The notes under the pieces are model-generated. The model did not search any database, was not told the DNA's origin, and saw only the letters and a list, made by a program, of their open reading frames with translations. Below are positions 48,372 through 59,015 of a DNA stretch of 64,000 nucleotides, piece by piece (the stretch's first letter is position 1; every line of letters begins with the position of its first letter). The translations under genes were made by a program, and so were the position numbers. This DNA comes from Gloeophyllum trabeum ATCC 11539 (Eukaryota > Basidiomycota > Agaricomycetes > Gloeophyllales > Gloeophyllaceae). The stretch spans positions 1,248,950 to 1,312,949 of the forward strand of contig NW_006920415.1 of the NCBI RefSeq assembly GCF_000344685.1. The letters run 5' to 3'.

Positions 48372-49821
48372 ATGAGCCGTTCTGAAGCCACCATCAAACG
48401 CTTCAAATCTGCAATGGCACCCAACGAGAGCCCCGACCACACCGCTGATTCTTTGCCGCTACAGCGAAAGCGGGCGCGCATGGATGCTGATCATCCAGGC
48501 GACGATGCAGAGTCTCTAACAAATGAAGGCCATGAAAATATCGATCCGACTCTCCTGAACGACACAACGGGAACTGTGTCCTTCAATTCACCCGAGGTCC
48601 TTCAATTTCACGCAGGTGCCACCGCAAGCACGCCCGACAATGGCCGCCTCCGGCATTTTGCGCACCGTTACTCGAAGAAGCTCAAGCTTACAAAAGAACA
48701 ACAAGAGCGGGGTGATGACTTCAATGCGGTAAGTACTGCGCATGCAGTGCTTTCACTCTGTTTGTGGCTGATTACTGGTACGGTATGTGGCTCTCGTTAG
48801 CGCGGCATGCCGGAGCGCCTGTACATCATATGGGCGGATCAACAAGCTATCCTCAACAAACTCGACAAGATCATCACCGCCCAGCCCCCCTACACTGTTT
48901 CGAATAGCCTTAAGGTTCGTCTTTTCGACTCCTTACTCTCGTGTGGCTTCTGACGCACGACGCTAGAAATCCATCGACAAATATGTACTTGCGACGCTTC
49001 TATCGTCGAAGATATCGCATTACAAAGGCGACGTCCCTCGTATCTATGTTGAAGTGAGTGCATATCACGTCCGGAAGGGTGTGCTAACGTGTTTACCAGG
49101 ATTTACTCAAGAAATATCAGGCGCACGAGCTCCCGAAGGATCTCGAACGCAACCCAGCCGACTGGAGCAAGGTGCAAACGTATATTCAATATTCATTGAC
49201 ACAGCTTCGGTCGAAGTGGAAGAAAGCAGTGTGTATAGCTCTCTTGTTTGTGATTTTCCGTATCTAACTCAGTGCTGCATGAGATCGCAACCAGCCTCAA
49301 GAATAAAGACAAGTCTAAATGCACCAATATCTACAAGCTGGCGAAGACTTTTGCCACCAGCAAGAACACGGTTACCGCCCAATTGTGTGCTCGAGTTGCT
49401 GTCATGGTACGTGCCCTACGAGTCTTTGCGAGAGGGAGCTGACCTGGGCTACCTATGACCAACTGTGAATCATTAGAGGGAAGTGTACAAGGAGAAGTAT
49501 GGCACTGCACATGACGGAGAAAACGAAGAGGAAGAGGCTGACCCCTCTGATTACTGGCTTGCTGTCAACGGTCGACTCGAGCTCATGCGGGAGCTTGCTG
49601 AAGGTGATCAAGGGAAGATGAATCGGTATGTTCTCCTTGCGTTTCGAGCTCTCTATGCTAGCGTCTCTTACCCCGTAACTGGCAGAGCATTGAAGATGGT
49701 CCTGGAGGAAGACCGCAAGGCGTATGGAGTGTATGTCGAGTCAGAGAGGGCTGAAGAGGTTGAAGAAGAAGAGGACTCACTGCAGCAAGTGGTGGATGAA
49801 GTCATCGAGGAGGATGTGTAG
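48372..49821 (+). CDS. Accessory protein of the transposon, unknown function
   Basis: The protein starts MSRSEATIKRFKSAMAPNES and ends VVDEVIEEDV with TAG at 49819-49821. Seven exons join in frame with standard GT-AG sites, so this gene looks intact. The N-terminal third is disordered and contains RKRARMD and YSKKLKLTKEQQERG. The middle is helical, with ADQQAILNKLDKIITAQPP, DKYVLATLLSSKISHYKGD and KKYQAHELPKDLE. A basic stretch LRSKWKKAIATSLKNKDK and later AKTFATSKNTVTAQLCARV resemble helix-turn-helix DNA-binding proteins only loosely. The tail is Glu-rich and acidic. It starts 225 bases from the transposase start on the other strand, so the two genes share a promoter region. Similar proteins occur as hypothetical genes in mushrooms. 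A role in transposition or silencing escape is inference. Confidence 0.75.
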
Positions 49822-50553
49822 GCTCAGTCGGGGCAGCGGGGTGGTTCTGTTGTCCCCCTCATGTTGATGTATTACGGAGTGTAATATTCATTTGCGGAAT
49901 CCATGCTTTTTGGGTGTATGCTCAATACAGAGAACAATGTTATTACACATATACATCTCGCTCAACTAAGGATGGTATTGAGGGAGAATACAGCCGGAGT
50001 GGCATATGGCGCAGGTGTTGCGCACGCCGTGGTTACAATATGAGCTCCAGACGTATAATCAAGCCTCAGTCTCATACATTTGACTTATGGTGATCCAGGT
50101 AAAATCTATTGAATTACAGGTGACTATGAGGCTACAACGCCACGTAGCGGAAATGTGGATATGGTCACAAGCTGGACTGAGAGACCGACGAGGGTGGCAG
50201 CCAGCTTCACCGCTACTCACTTACATGTGGAGCTGAGGGCTGTGCTCGATGAGGACCACATGTGGCATGGCAGTGGACTCGCTTCGGCGGTGTACATAGA
50301 GAATATACAAATATGTTGGTGCCTCAACTGCATTGCACACTGACTGCTAGGGGTGCCAAAACCAAGGAATGGTGGTTTGAATGACCAGATGGAAATAGAC
50401 CACTAAACAGTTGGAAAATGTCATTTTCGGCCGTTCTGAGGGGGGTCGAAATTCACAATTTGGTGGGACAAAATGATACGGTGTCTTTCGTACGGTAAGC
50501 GGACAATTTCAGCCTTCTACCGACCGAAATTGATTTGTCTAGTGAACGAATAT
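49822..50553. other. Right arm of the transposon
   Basis: No gene is recognised. The arm carries TTCGGCC (50426-50432), GGTCGAAATT (50444-50453) and GACCGAAATT (50522-50531), like the left arm. The piece TACGGTAAGCGGACAATTT (about 50491-50509) resembles left-arm ATACGATAAACGGTCGAATT (42721-42740) in direct orientation. AT-rich sequence just after the accessory gene stop is probably its 3' UTR. Confidence 0.4.
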
Positions 50554-50576
50554 ACCGGTCGATTTTAGACCGGTCT
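50554..50576 (-). repeat. Right terminal inverted repeat of the transposon
   Basis: Read on the minus strand, the segment starts AGACCGGTCTAAAATCG and ends ACCGGT. It aligns to the left end with 19 of 23 matches and no gaps. It contains two GACCGGT units in direct orientation. The 195 bases between it and the NHX start may include part of that gene's promoter. Confidence 0.6.
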
Positions 50577-50770
50577 CACGCCTCCAGAGCAAGTGAGATT
50601 TGTGGCTTTCTGACCGTGGGAACGCACGTTCTATAGCATACTGGCCACAGCCTTACCGATCGTAGGCGTCCACATGCTCTACTGACACGTCCGCTGCTGG
50701 AAGTACTGCTTATACATTTTCCTGAGGCCGACCTGTGTGCGACCTAGGTTGAGCAGGCTTATACCGTGAC

Positions 50771-53238
50771 ATGAGCATCTCACTCGGCACTCCCGTATCG
50801 CTGCTTGCGGCGGCCTCTCCGTCTCCCTCCTCGGAACCTGTGCCAGAGGAGGAAGAGTACTACTCGTCATGGTCGCTCTTCCTCGTCTGCATGCTCCTCA
50901 TCTTGTCGCTATGGACGTCGTATTACCTGCAAATAAAGCGCATACGCGCGATACACGAGACGCTGGTGGCGATTGTTGCGGGGATGTTTGTGGGCCTGAT
51001 CGTGCGGCTGAGTCCTGGGCATTTGATTAAGGAGATGCTTGTGAGTGGTTGTTCAGTGTAGCTTTATCGAAGGAATGGTGTGCTGTGGTTGGGCGGGGGT
51101 GGTGGGGGTGCAGAGGTGTCGGGTATTGCGCAGGGAACTGACAGGATGTGCCCGTAGACGTTCCGGCATACGCTGTTCTTCAACCTGTTACTCCCACCCA
51201 TAATCCTGAACTCTGGTTATGAGCTGAAACAGGTATGCACAGCAGGAGATTTAGAACGTGGAAGCTGCTCATATGTCTGGCATTACAGGAGAACTTCTTC
51301 CGGAATTTCGGCTCAATCCTGACATTCGCCTTCCTCGGAACGTTCATCTCAGCAGTAGGCGTAGGGTACGTAGACTGCTCTCTTATACCCGTCGTATCGC
51401 AGTATGTATTCATCCGTACAGGACAGAGTGCTCGTCTACATATGGTCCTTCCTAGGGCTAGAATCCCTGGAACTAGGGTTGCTGGAATGCCTGATCTTCG
51501 GGTCCACACTTTCTGCTACGGATCCTGTCACCATTCTTGCAATTTTTAACCAGTACAAAGTCGACCCCAAACTGTACAGTGTCATATTCGGTGAAAGTCT
51601 GCTGAACGATGCTGTCAGTATCGTTATGTACGAGTAAGTGCCCGAACTACATACACTTTGATTGTTTTTTGCATTACTCACGCATACCGTAGGACACTGA
51701 CACAGTTCCACGGCTCCGAGATATACATCTCATCCCTCTTCCACGGAATCGGGATTTTCTTGTTCTCTTTCCTAGTGTCCATGGCCCTTGGCGTGATCTC
51801 CGGACTTGCGATGTCCCTCGTCCTGAAGCACTCTTCACTGATGCACTACCCCGGTATCGAAACGTGCTTAGTAGCTCTATCGGCATATACCTGCTATTTC
51901 TTCTCGAACGGTCTCTCCATGTCGGGGATTGTCTCCCTTCTGTTCTGCGGCATCACGCTCAAGCACTACGCGTACCACACCATGTCGAGGCGCACGCAGC
52001 GCGCGACGAAGTACATATTCTCGACACTTGCACAGCTCTCTGAGAATTTCATATTCGTCTACCTGGGCTTGTCTCTATTCACCAGCGCTCCTTCTGGCGA
52101 GGCTCTCACCAGCTACTTCAAGCCGCTGTTCATCATCATCACCACTGTAGCGGTCATCTTCACCCGCTATGCTGCTGTTTTCCCACTGTCCGAGGCGATT
52201 AATTTGTTCCACCGACATGCCCGAGGACAACGGAATGACGAGCTCCCGCATTCGTACCAGATGATGCTCTTCTGGGCAGGTTTGAGAGGCGCCGTAGGCG
52301 TTGCCCTGGCCGCTGGTTTCAAAGGGGAAAACGCACAGGTCCTGAGGATGACAGTCCTAGTCGTTGTCGTGCTCACGGTGGTCCTGTTCGGCGGAACTAC
52401 GGCTAGAATGCTGGAAGTCCTCGGCATCAGGACTGGCGTTGAAGATGAAGCTGCTAGCAGCGATGAAGATGACGATATGCGGTTGTTCAACAGCAGATAC
52501 GGGCCGGCGTGGCAGAGATACTACGATGAAGACGCTTACGGCGCGCGTACAACTGACGCGAGCTACTTCGCCTCACAGCAGCAGAGAGCGGCTGGCGCGA
52601 GCCGCATCGGCGTACACTATGGCAAGTCACCGCGAAGTTACAATCATATTGCACAAGCATCACTTTCGTCTCCAGCTTCTCCTTTGAACAACAACGCCAT
52701 ATTCTCCGCCGCGTCTTCGTCAGACGGCTATGAGTCGGATTCCGGCGAAGTCTTGCCTATGGCGACCACAACGGGTACTGGCGGGCGACTGTCGAGAACC
52801 CGGTCGGACGGCGATGTGGGAACGCCCGTACCGGGCCAAGAGGGCAAGTGGTTCCAAGCGCTGGACGAGCGCTACCTCTTACCGCTCTTCTCCAATGCAA
52901 CGGCGAGTCGCACATTCCATGCTCGGCGAGCACAAAGGAATAGCGTAGCAGGCCGCGTGGGTGCTGCCGGGTCGAGCGGCGCGGGCCTGCCGGGCACGGG
53001 CGTTCACAGCGGTGCGGCGACACCGGGGTATAGCACCGATGACGAAGATGGCGTTGAGATAGAGTTAGGGAGACCGTCGAGACCGCCTGCTCCTGGAGCA
53101 GGAGGGTCGCAAAACGCAGGGGCGGCGAATGTGAGCGAGTTCCCCGCCACACCCACACCTGGGGACGAGAGTAGGATGGAGAGAGGGTTTCCGAGCCCTA
53201 TGCTGAGGAGTTCGCGAGACGGGGGGAATGTATCGTAG
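50771..53238 (+). CDS. Na+/H+ exchanger of the NHX (endosomal/vacuolar) type
   Basis: NHX exchangers move Na+ or K+ against H+ across endosomal or vacuolar membranes and set luminal pH. The start [14 protein letters not shown] leads to about eleven hydrophobic segments. Signature segments are [15 protein letters not shown] (amiloride-region LLPPI), [34 protein letters not shown] and [17 protein letters not shown]. The GTF segment VGVG joins VLVYIWSF across an intron ending cag at about 51426. A long cytosolic tail of roughly 250 residues starts at [14 protein letters not shown] and is Ser/Gly-rich. The last exon, from about 51.69 kb, is open to TAG at 53238. Five introns lie in the first kilobase. 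The gene starts just outside the transposon, so its upstream region may have been altered by the insertion. The compartment is inferred from the family. Confidence 0.92.
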
Positions 53239-53552
53239 TCAGTGCGCATCCTAGGTCTGTAGATGTATTGATTGCGGATTCCTTGTTAGACGGGATTCTG
53301 TGGTAAGCTTATCTTATTGAGTGGACATCTAGTCCGCTATTGTACTCACAAGGTCGCAATGTAAGGGGCTTACCGCCCAGCAAAACTGAATCGACGCAAA
53401 AGATGTGAAGCCAGCGATATGTTGGAAACAGCGAAAGCAAGGCACAACGACGTTTCGACGATACACGATAGTTAGGTATAAGGATACAGCAACGGATACG
53501 TCTTGAAGACAACGAAGGGGACGAATAGATGGAGAAACTGGACTCGGATTCC
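53239..53552. other. Convergent 3' region between NHX and an acidic protein gene
   Basis: These 314 bases separate two stop codons on opposite strands. They should contain both 3' UTRs. No hairpin or repeat stands out. Confidence 0.4.
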
Positions 53553-54854
53553 TTACTGGTCGTTCGGGACCCAGTATGACATGATAGCGAGCACTTGCAT
53601 CCTGCCCTCTATGAGGATATCATTCATCAAAGGTGTCTTGAAGACAGACTTGGTCTTTGTCTTTCGTCTTCTATAGTCGCGTTTGAATACGGCAGGCGGC
53701 AGATCGACAGCGGGGATAATCATTGAGTCGCCTTCTCGCGAAAACATGAATCCTCAGCATGAATGATTCCCGCGAAGTTACATACCTTGCTGCAGATCGA
53801 TTGGCTGTTCCGCGAATTGTGAGACCAGCTGGATACTACCCTGACCGTTGATCTTCAGGATGGAGAAATAGCACATCACACGTCTGAGGTCGCGTTCTGC
53901 TCCCTTCCCTTCCTTCTGGTCGGCTATGAATTGTTCCCATTCCTCCCAAGTGGTCGGAGAATAGTTGGGTAAACTCTTGTGGACATCCTCGCGAGCCTTC
54001 GAGTCAATCTTCTCGCCCAAAGACTCCGTAACCTTGGTACCCGAGCAGTACCATATTATGGGAGGGTCAGGAACCTACGAAACACGGTCCATTAGTGGGC
54101 CGGAGAAGCTAAAAGTCTAATTTGGCGCACTCGCCTGAGGAACATCCGATGCGACTGGATGCGGGTCTTCCATGGCGGGCGTCTCGTTCGGCTCATTTCC
54201 CAGGAACTCGATGACTGGGGGATCTGTTTGGGATCGAGTCAAACCAAAGTCTTGGAATGCAGAGAACTGTCCGTCAAGAGGTGACAGCACCGCCTCCTCC
54301 TGCCCCCCAGGCTGGGAGTCAGCGGGCGTCTCTGGCTCATCGTGCAGGAACTCAACCGGGGGAGTGGTCTCGCTCTCCATCATGGCCGTTTCGCCGCCAT
54401 TAGCGCCCGTCTCTCCCTCGGTCGCAGCCTGCCCAGCCCTGCCGCCTGTAACTTCACCCCAAGGATCATCCCAGCTGCTGACGGGTTCTACATTCTCCTT
54501 CTCTGCGGCGTTCCCCTGCTCCCCACCAGTCGCCGTCTCGGTAGGTTGAGCTTGCTCAGCCCCAGCCTCTGGTTCGGCACTGAGGTCGCCGCCCTGTTCT
54601 TGAGTGTCTGGGTCGCGCTCTGCGTTTTCGCCTTCCTCGCCGCCTTCCTCTGCGAAAGGATCAACAACGGGAGGCGTATCAGGGGTTTCCTCGGTCTGAG
54701 GACCGCCCTTCTTCTTCCCCTTCTTACCGGCCCCAGCCTCCTTCTTCGCGGTAGCTTTCTTCTTAGCCTGTAGCGACTCAAGGTCAGGGAGTGAAGAGTG
54801 CACGGATGAAGTGAACTCACCATTGCTGAACGTGGTTTGCTGAAAAGATGCCAT
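53553..54854 (-). CDS. Acidic two-part protein of unknown function
   Basis: Three exons (54854-54135, 54074-53786 and 53752-53553) total 1209 bases, or 402 residues. I recognise no family. Residues 1-240 are disordered: a Lys-rich patch (AKKKATAKKEAGAGKKGKKK) is followed by a strongly Glu/Asp/Pro/Gly-rich stretch with short repeats of the form PPVxEFLxxEPxxTP (PPVEFLHDEPETP, PPVIEFLGNEPNETP). The C-terminal 160 residues look folded, with PIIWYCSGTKVTESLG, YSPTTWEEWEQFIADQ, RRVMCYFSILKINGQGS and VLAIMSYWVPNDQ. Intron 1 begins with GC (GCGAGT), and only this choice keeps the frame. The gene is on the same strand as OXA1, with 327 bases between them. A small adaptor role is possible but unsupported. 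Confidence 0.75.
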
Positions 54855-55181
54855 TACAGGGCTGCAACGAAGAAAACCAAGCGAAAATCAACGTAAACAA
54901 TGGACATGAGGCATAGTTTTGATCAAACACAATCCTGTTGTTGGGAATCCGGTAACGTGATAAGCGTAGTAAGCTTCACGGGGGTACCGAGAGGTACCGC
55001 TGTGGCGGTATGCAGTCCTTATAATAATGAGCGGAACGCGCGACATCGTCGAAGGGCATAATTAAGAGCTATGAGCAGCGGGGAGGTCTATTAACTGACG
55101 CATTAACACGATCCTATGATAACTTTACATCGACAGCAATAGATATGCGGATATGCGGGGGATCATCCCCTCCAAATGGGT
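54855..55181. other. Intergenic, acidic protein gene upstream region
   Basis: The gap of 327 bases lies between two minus-strand genes. GGTACCGAGAGGTACCGC near 54983 contains two GGTACC palindromes eight bases apart. No coding sequence is recognised. Confidence 0.35.
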
Positions 55182-56560
55182 CTACCACTTTTTCCCCTGT
55201 GCTGCCTGGGCATCCTTCACCCTCTGCGCATACCAGTTCTTGCCGAACTTGAAAGTCTCCACGAAAGACGGAACCTTCTGCTTCATATGCTGAGGAAGCG
55301 CAGGAATCTTGAGAGCTCTTCGGATGGCAGGGGTCCGCAAGAGTATTACTTGAGCAGCGTAGAAGATTACGGAAGCAATAATGTTGAAGAGCACACCCTG
55401 GCAGCACCCATAAGGCTTAATGAGTCTCCTGAGTAATGAGGAACACAGAGAGACTTACGATGGAGAGCTTGGCCATAAGCGGGAAACTAACCAGTGATAA
55501 CACATGGAATGCATTGATTATGTGCAGCATGTGCGGCTGGCCGTTTGTCTGCATATCACGAGCCGCGAGCTTTGGGCCAACTCGTTTAGTTGCCTCTCTT
55601 CGCACATACATGACCACATACCCGAATCTGGAGGTTTACTACCGCGACGACGATCGCGGGCAGGACATACGTAGGATCCTGCGCGGTTAAATCGAGGTAT
55701 GCCCCACCAAAGGCCTCCAGTCCACCCGTTTTCAGCTGTTCCAGCGGGAACTCACAAAGACGCTTCACAGCGAAAAACATTCCGAGCGAAATCGGCAAGG
55801 GCATAATGTTGAAGAACAGCATCCTACCGGGCTTCGCACCAGCCTCCGCCAACAGCTTGCGCTGCATCAACGCAGCCCTTTGCAGCTGTGCGCGATTCTG
55901 GGTCTTCGAAGCTTCGGCGATCTCCTCCCGGATGAGGTTCAGCTGGGGGGTTATGGGTGCCATCTTGGCGGCCTCGCGCATGGACGCTATCGACATGGGA
56001 AAGATGATTAGACGGGAGAGCACTGTGCCACAGACGATCGTCTGCAGCCATGGAAGGCCCGTGCTGACGTTGATGATTTCCAAAGCCCAGGCCGAGAGGC
56101 CGATGGGTGACCAGGACGTCAAGCCGAGAGCTTCAAGGTCACCGTACTGAATTGGAGGTATTGTAGCAGGAACTAGGGACAGGTTCTCAACTGTCGTTTG
56201 TGCCGCATCAGGCAGTAAGTCTGTAGGAGGGGCGTCTGGCACGCTCTCTGTTCTGCTCGCTACTTCCAACGGCTGATGCGCCGGAGAGTCCGCTGGAGGT
56301 GCGGCAGACAACGGTTCTGGTTCCTTCTTGGTACCCGAGGAGAATAAACCTCTACGGACAGCAGAAACGGTCAAGTTTCGTCGGCACCGGATGCCTAATG
56401 GTAGACTGGCAGCGGAGGTCCGCAGTAAAGGACTAGACCTGGAGCTCTACTTGAATTAAGGTCATATGTGATCCCAAGTAAACTCGCAGCGTACCTTGGA
56501 GTCCCTGGCTGTCGAGAATAGTCTACCCTGACATGACGGACTCGATATTATGGGTGACAG
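55182..56560 (-). CDS. OXA1: Mitochondrial inner-membrane insertase Oxa1
   Basis: Oxa1 (YidC/Oxa1/Alb3 family) inserts mitochondrially encoded and some imported proteins into the inner membrane. The N-terminal region LSPIISSPSCQGRLFSTARDSK joined to SSRSSPLLRTSAASLPLG is Ser/Arg-rich, like a presequence. Core segments are LTSWSPIGLSAWALEIINVSTGLPWLQTIVCGT-type (first transmembrane pair), LSRLIIFPMSIASMREAAKM, RMLFFNIMPLPISLGMFFAVK, MLHIINAFHVLSLVSFPLMAK and VLFNIIASVIFYAAQVILL. A basic matrix tail that would bind ribosomes ends AAQGKKW with TAG at 55182. The intron after VNLQIR uses an acceptor ending caaag so that LAARDMQ follows. The true start codon is unresolved. The first legible exon has no ATG in frame, so a short upstream exon must exist, and the end given is approximate. 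Confidence 0.88.
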
Positions 56561-56570
56561 CCTGGCAAAA

Positions 56571-57127
56571 GCATCAGTAATTCATACAATACGCCGGTGC
56601 GACAAAGAAGGGGAAAAGGTAGTGTATCGGGTTGTATCTTTCACTCCCGTCGACGTTCTAAGTAATCCAGGCGATCATGCATGGTTGTCCATTGCACACA
56701 CCTTTGCCTGACGGACGTTCTCGCGCATAAGAAGCTGGCCATTCTGCGATGCTGTCGTCGCGCCTGAATATTTGCACCCCTCCTCTCTAGACTTCGAAGT
56801 CTTAGAGAACCGAATCCTGGCCAGATGCACCGGGTGTAGAAAGAGAGCTTTGTGTAGTCCTCCCTGCTCTGTGGGATACAGCTCCGACCAACCAAGTGTG
56901 GACTTGAGAAAATTCGCAGCTACACTCTCGGCTTCTGCCGATGCTGCCTGTCCTCCGACTCCGCTTCCACTCGGACTGGCCTGCATGTCATCTGCTTTAC
57001 CTGCTTGACTAGTACTCTAGCCTGACCCAGGGTATCTTGTGCAGTAAAAGCGAGGAACGTCTGCTGTATATTCTGGCGAGATGCCCCATCGTCACCGATA
57101 CAGGCTGGTGCCATACTCAGTCGGGCT
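56571..57127 (-). CDS. Tentative minus-strand gene of unknown function
   Basis: A frame open from about 57.0 kb reads MQASPSGSGVGGQAASAEAE, FLKSTLGWSELYPTEQGG and ENVRQAK. A GTGTGT donor and a TTAG acceptor then join it to NVDGSERYNPIHYLFPFFV and a TGA near 56571. Upstream, MAPACIGDDGASRQNIQQTF could be a first exon, but it needs an intron of only about 35 bases. I recognise no family, and codon third positions show no clear bias. The 5' part lies where an unresolved first exon of the DUF202 gene on the other strand is also expected, so one of the two readings may be wrong. Confidence 0.3.
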
Positions 57128-57165
57128 TCAGGCTCAATAATCAATGAATTGTTTCTCTGTGTCAG

Positions 57166-57697
57166 AGGCCACCGAGCGGACTCATTCAAAGCATCCGACG
57201 TAAACGAGCTTATCGAGCTCCGTGCGCGACACCGCACCTTCGACGGTGCATACAGGCGCACCGCGCTCGGGAATCTTGGTTATGCATTGGCCGTGCTCAG
57301 ACTCTTCGACCGGCGATTCTATCGAAGTACGTCTCGTTCACTATGACTATCGGCCGTAACCCCCTCTGACGGGACGTTGGCTGCACATTTCCCAGTTGGG
57401 CTGCTTTACACGATTTTGTCGGGACTCCTCTTTGGTATCTCGTTCATGCGAGCTAGACACTCGAAGCATGACTTCGCCGACAACCACATGCCATACGTCG
57501 ACTGGGACGAGGTGACGTCAGGGAGAGCTCAGGAAATATCGGGTTCTGGACACAATTACGCTATCGTCACCCGCGGGCAGGAGAATACACGAGTATATGG
57601 GAGGCCATTCGTGACCGCGGGATGGATAGTCCTCGCCGTGGCTGGTGTGGTGGCAGCTGTAGAAATCGCCCTGTTCATTCTAGTACTCAAACTTTAG
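57166..57697 (+). CDS. DUF202-type small membrane protein (5' exon unresolved)
   Basis: Fungal proteins with this core carry a DUF202 domain and three membrane helices. Their function is not established to me. The exon starting at 57166 follows a strong acceptor (TTGTTTCTCTGTGTCAG) and reads DVNELIELRARHRTFDGAY, then RTALGNLGYALAVLRLF. A phase-1 intron joins FYR to IGLLYTILSGLLFGISFMRA. The loop with HDFADNHMPYVDWDE and a final helix GWIVLAVAGVVAAVEIALF complete it. TAG is at 57695-57697. The first exon with the start codon was not found. It must lie upstream, where several weak GT donors exist. Length and order of elements otherwise fit the family. Confidence 0.78.
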
Positions 57698-59015
57698 AGC
57701 TGGCTTTTTTGCCATAACCCACCGGTTGTTGCATGATACTTGCGAGGTCCTCCGTAAATTGTAATGTGAGTAAGAACTTGCATCCCTGCTTGTGTTCGTC
57801 TAGATTAAAGGTCTATCGTTATAGGCATAATGATACAGAACGCTGTACTCGATCCATAATCCAACGTTGCGTGTCAAGCGCCCATGTCGTGAAGTTTCCC
57901 CGAGAATGTTGCTAGTATGGAGGATACATTTGTTTTTGGCATGGCGACCCATGCTCGCCGTCTCCAGGACCCACAGAGGGGTACGTACTACCGCCGGAGC
58001 TTAGTACTCATGTTCTTCCCGTGCCGTGTCCTCATGAAAGTCACGTATTAGACACCGCCGCTGAAAAGGCCTGTCTTGATCGCAGTTTTGAGGATCTGCA
58101 GAGTTCCAGCTCAGTGAGTGAAGTCCTAACCTCAGGTTTGGGCCGTGACGCCGCCGCTCTATCCTGAAGTTTGAGGTAAGTGGTTACCATTTCATTCTGC
58201 TTTCTTCCGAGCCTTCAGCCACGGGTATCACAAATCCGAGGCTACCTTCGTTGCCATCTAGTGGGCGTCTTCTACGGGCTGCGCCAACCGCTGAGGTTTC
58301 CTGCGTACCTCGAGCATTGCTTCAGGGCTTCCCTTTGCGGATTGTCCTACGATGTCTGAGAGACCCATCATAGGGCGACCTCACGCGTCAAGGCCATGGC
58401 CTACGATTGCACAGGAGGTATGTTGTCTAGACTTTGGAGAGTCGCGTTCATGATTCACGGCCATCCATGAGACGCCGTGGAAGACATCACAGCAATGATG
58501 CGGGGCCAACATGGTCATCGATATGGGTGATCATGTGCACGACATGGGAATCGGACTGTCTCTTGTCCGATGTTGCATAGTATTATACGCTCTTCGAGTG
58601 GTCAACAGAATCCAGCTCTGAGAAATTATAGGCTGGAAGCAGGCGAAACGTCGGATTAGGAGTCCAAGAATACTTCGACCAATAACGCCCGTCAGTCAAT
58701 GGGACGGACGGACTGACACGACTAGTCCTCTGTAGATTGGCTTGTCTCCTACCAAGCACACTGCCATCGTTTCTTGCCATCTGCCCGAGGCAACGAACAA
58801 CAACCAACGGTTCCCCTTTGCCGCCCTGTGAGACTGTCAGCCACCAATTTCCTTTTGCGTCAGTTTGGCCCTGTTGTCGCCAAGACGACTCAAACAGACC
58901 TTTACAAGACCGACGCCCTGCCAACGACCCTGACGCCCCCTCTCCTGCAGAAAATCCTCTCTTTGTCGTCGTCGACAGTAAAACCGTCCGCTCGTTCATC
59001 TACGTATCATCTGCG
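57698..59015. other. Intergenic, 1.3 kb
   Basis: The stretch between the DUF202 gene and the secreted protein gene shows no recognisable gene on either strand. The 139-codon minus-strand frame at 58583-58999 is antisense to what should be the leader of the next gene and has no family motif. The last 250 bases are pyrimidine-rich on the plus strand and probably promoter and leader. Confidence 0.4.

Larger units (their letters stand above)
42600..50576. mobile_element. DNA transposon, about 8 kb, CACTA/Plavaka-like, two genes
   Basis: The element is defined by imperfect terminal inverted repeats at 42600-42622 and 50554-50576 (19 of 23 positions match). It also has a transposase gene on the minus strand (43774-48146) and a divergent accessory gene on the plus strand (48372-49821). 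Both arms carry shared short motifs (TTCGGCC, GGTCGAA), as expected of subterminal binding sites. I assign the class from the transposase, which resembles the CACTA-related (CMC) family common in Agaricomycetes, but the ends do not read CACTA. No exact target-site duplication was found, because the flanks gcgcgcc and cacgcct only partly agree. The transposase has a probable frameshift, so the copy may not move on its own. Confidence 0.7.

Noticed and set aside
42578..50598. Target-site duplication next to the transposon ends
   Set aside because: The flanks share only a loose CGCC-like match at slightly different offsets, which is not enough to call.
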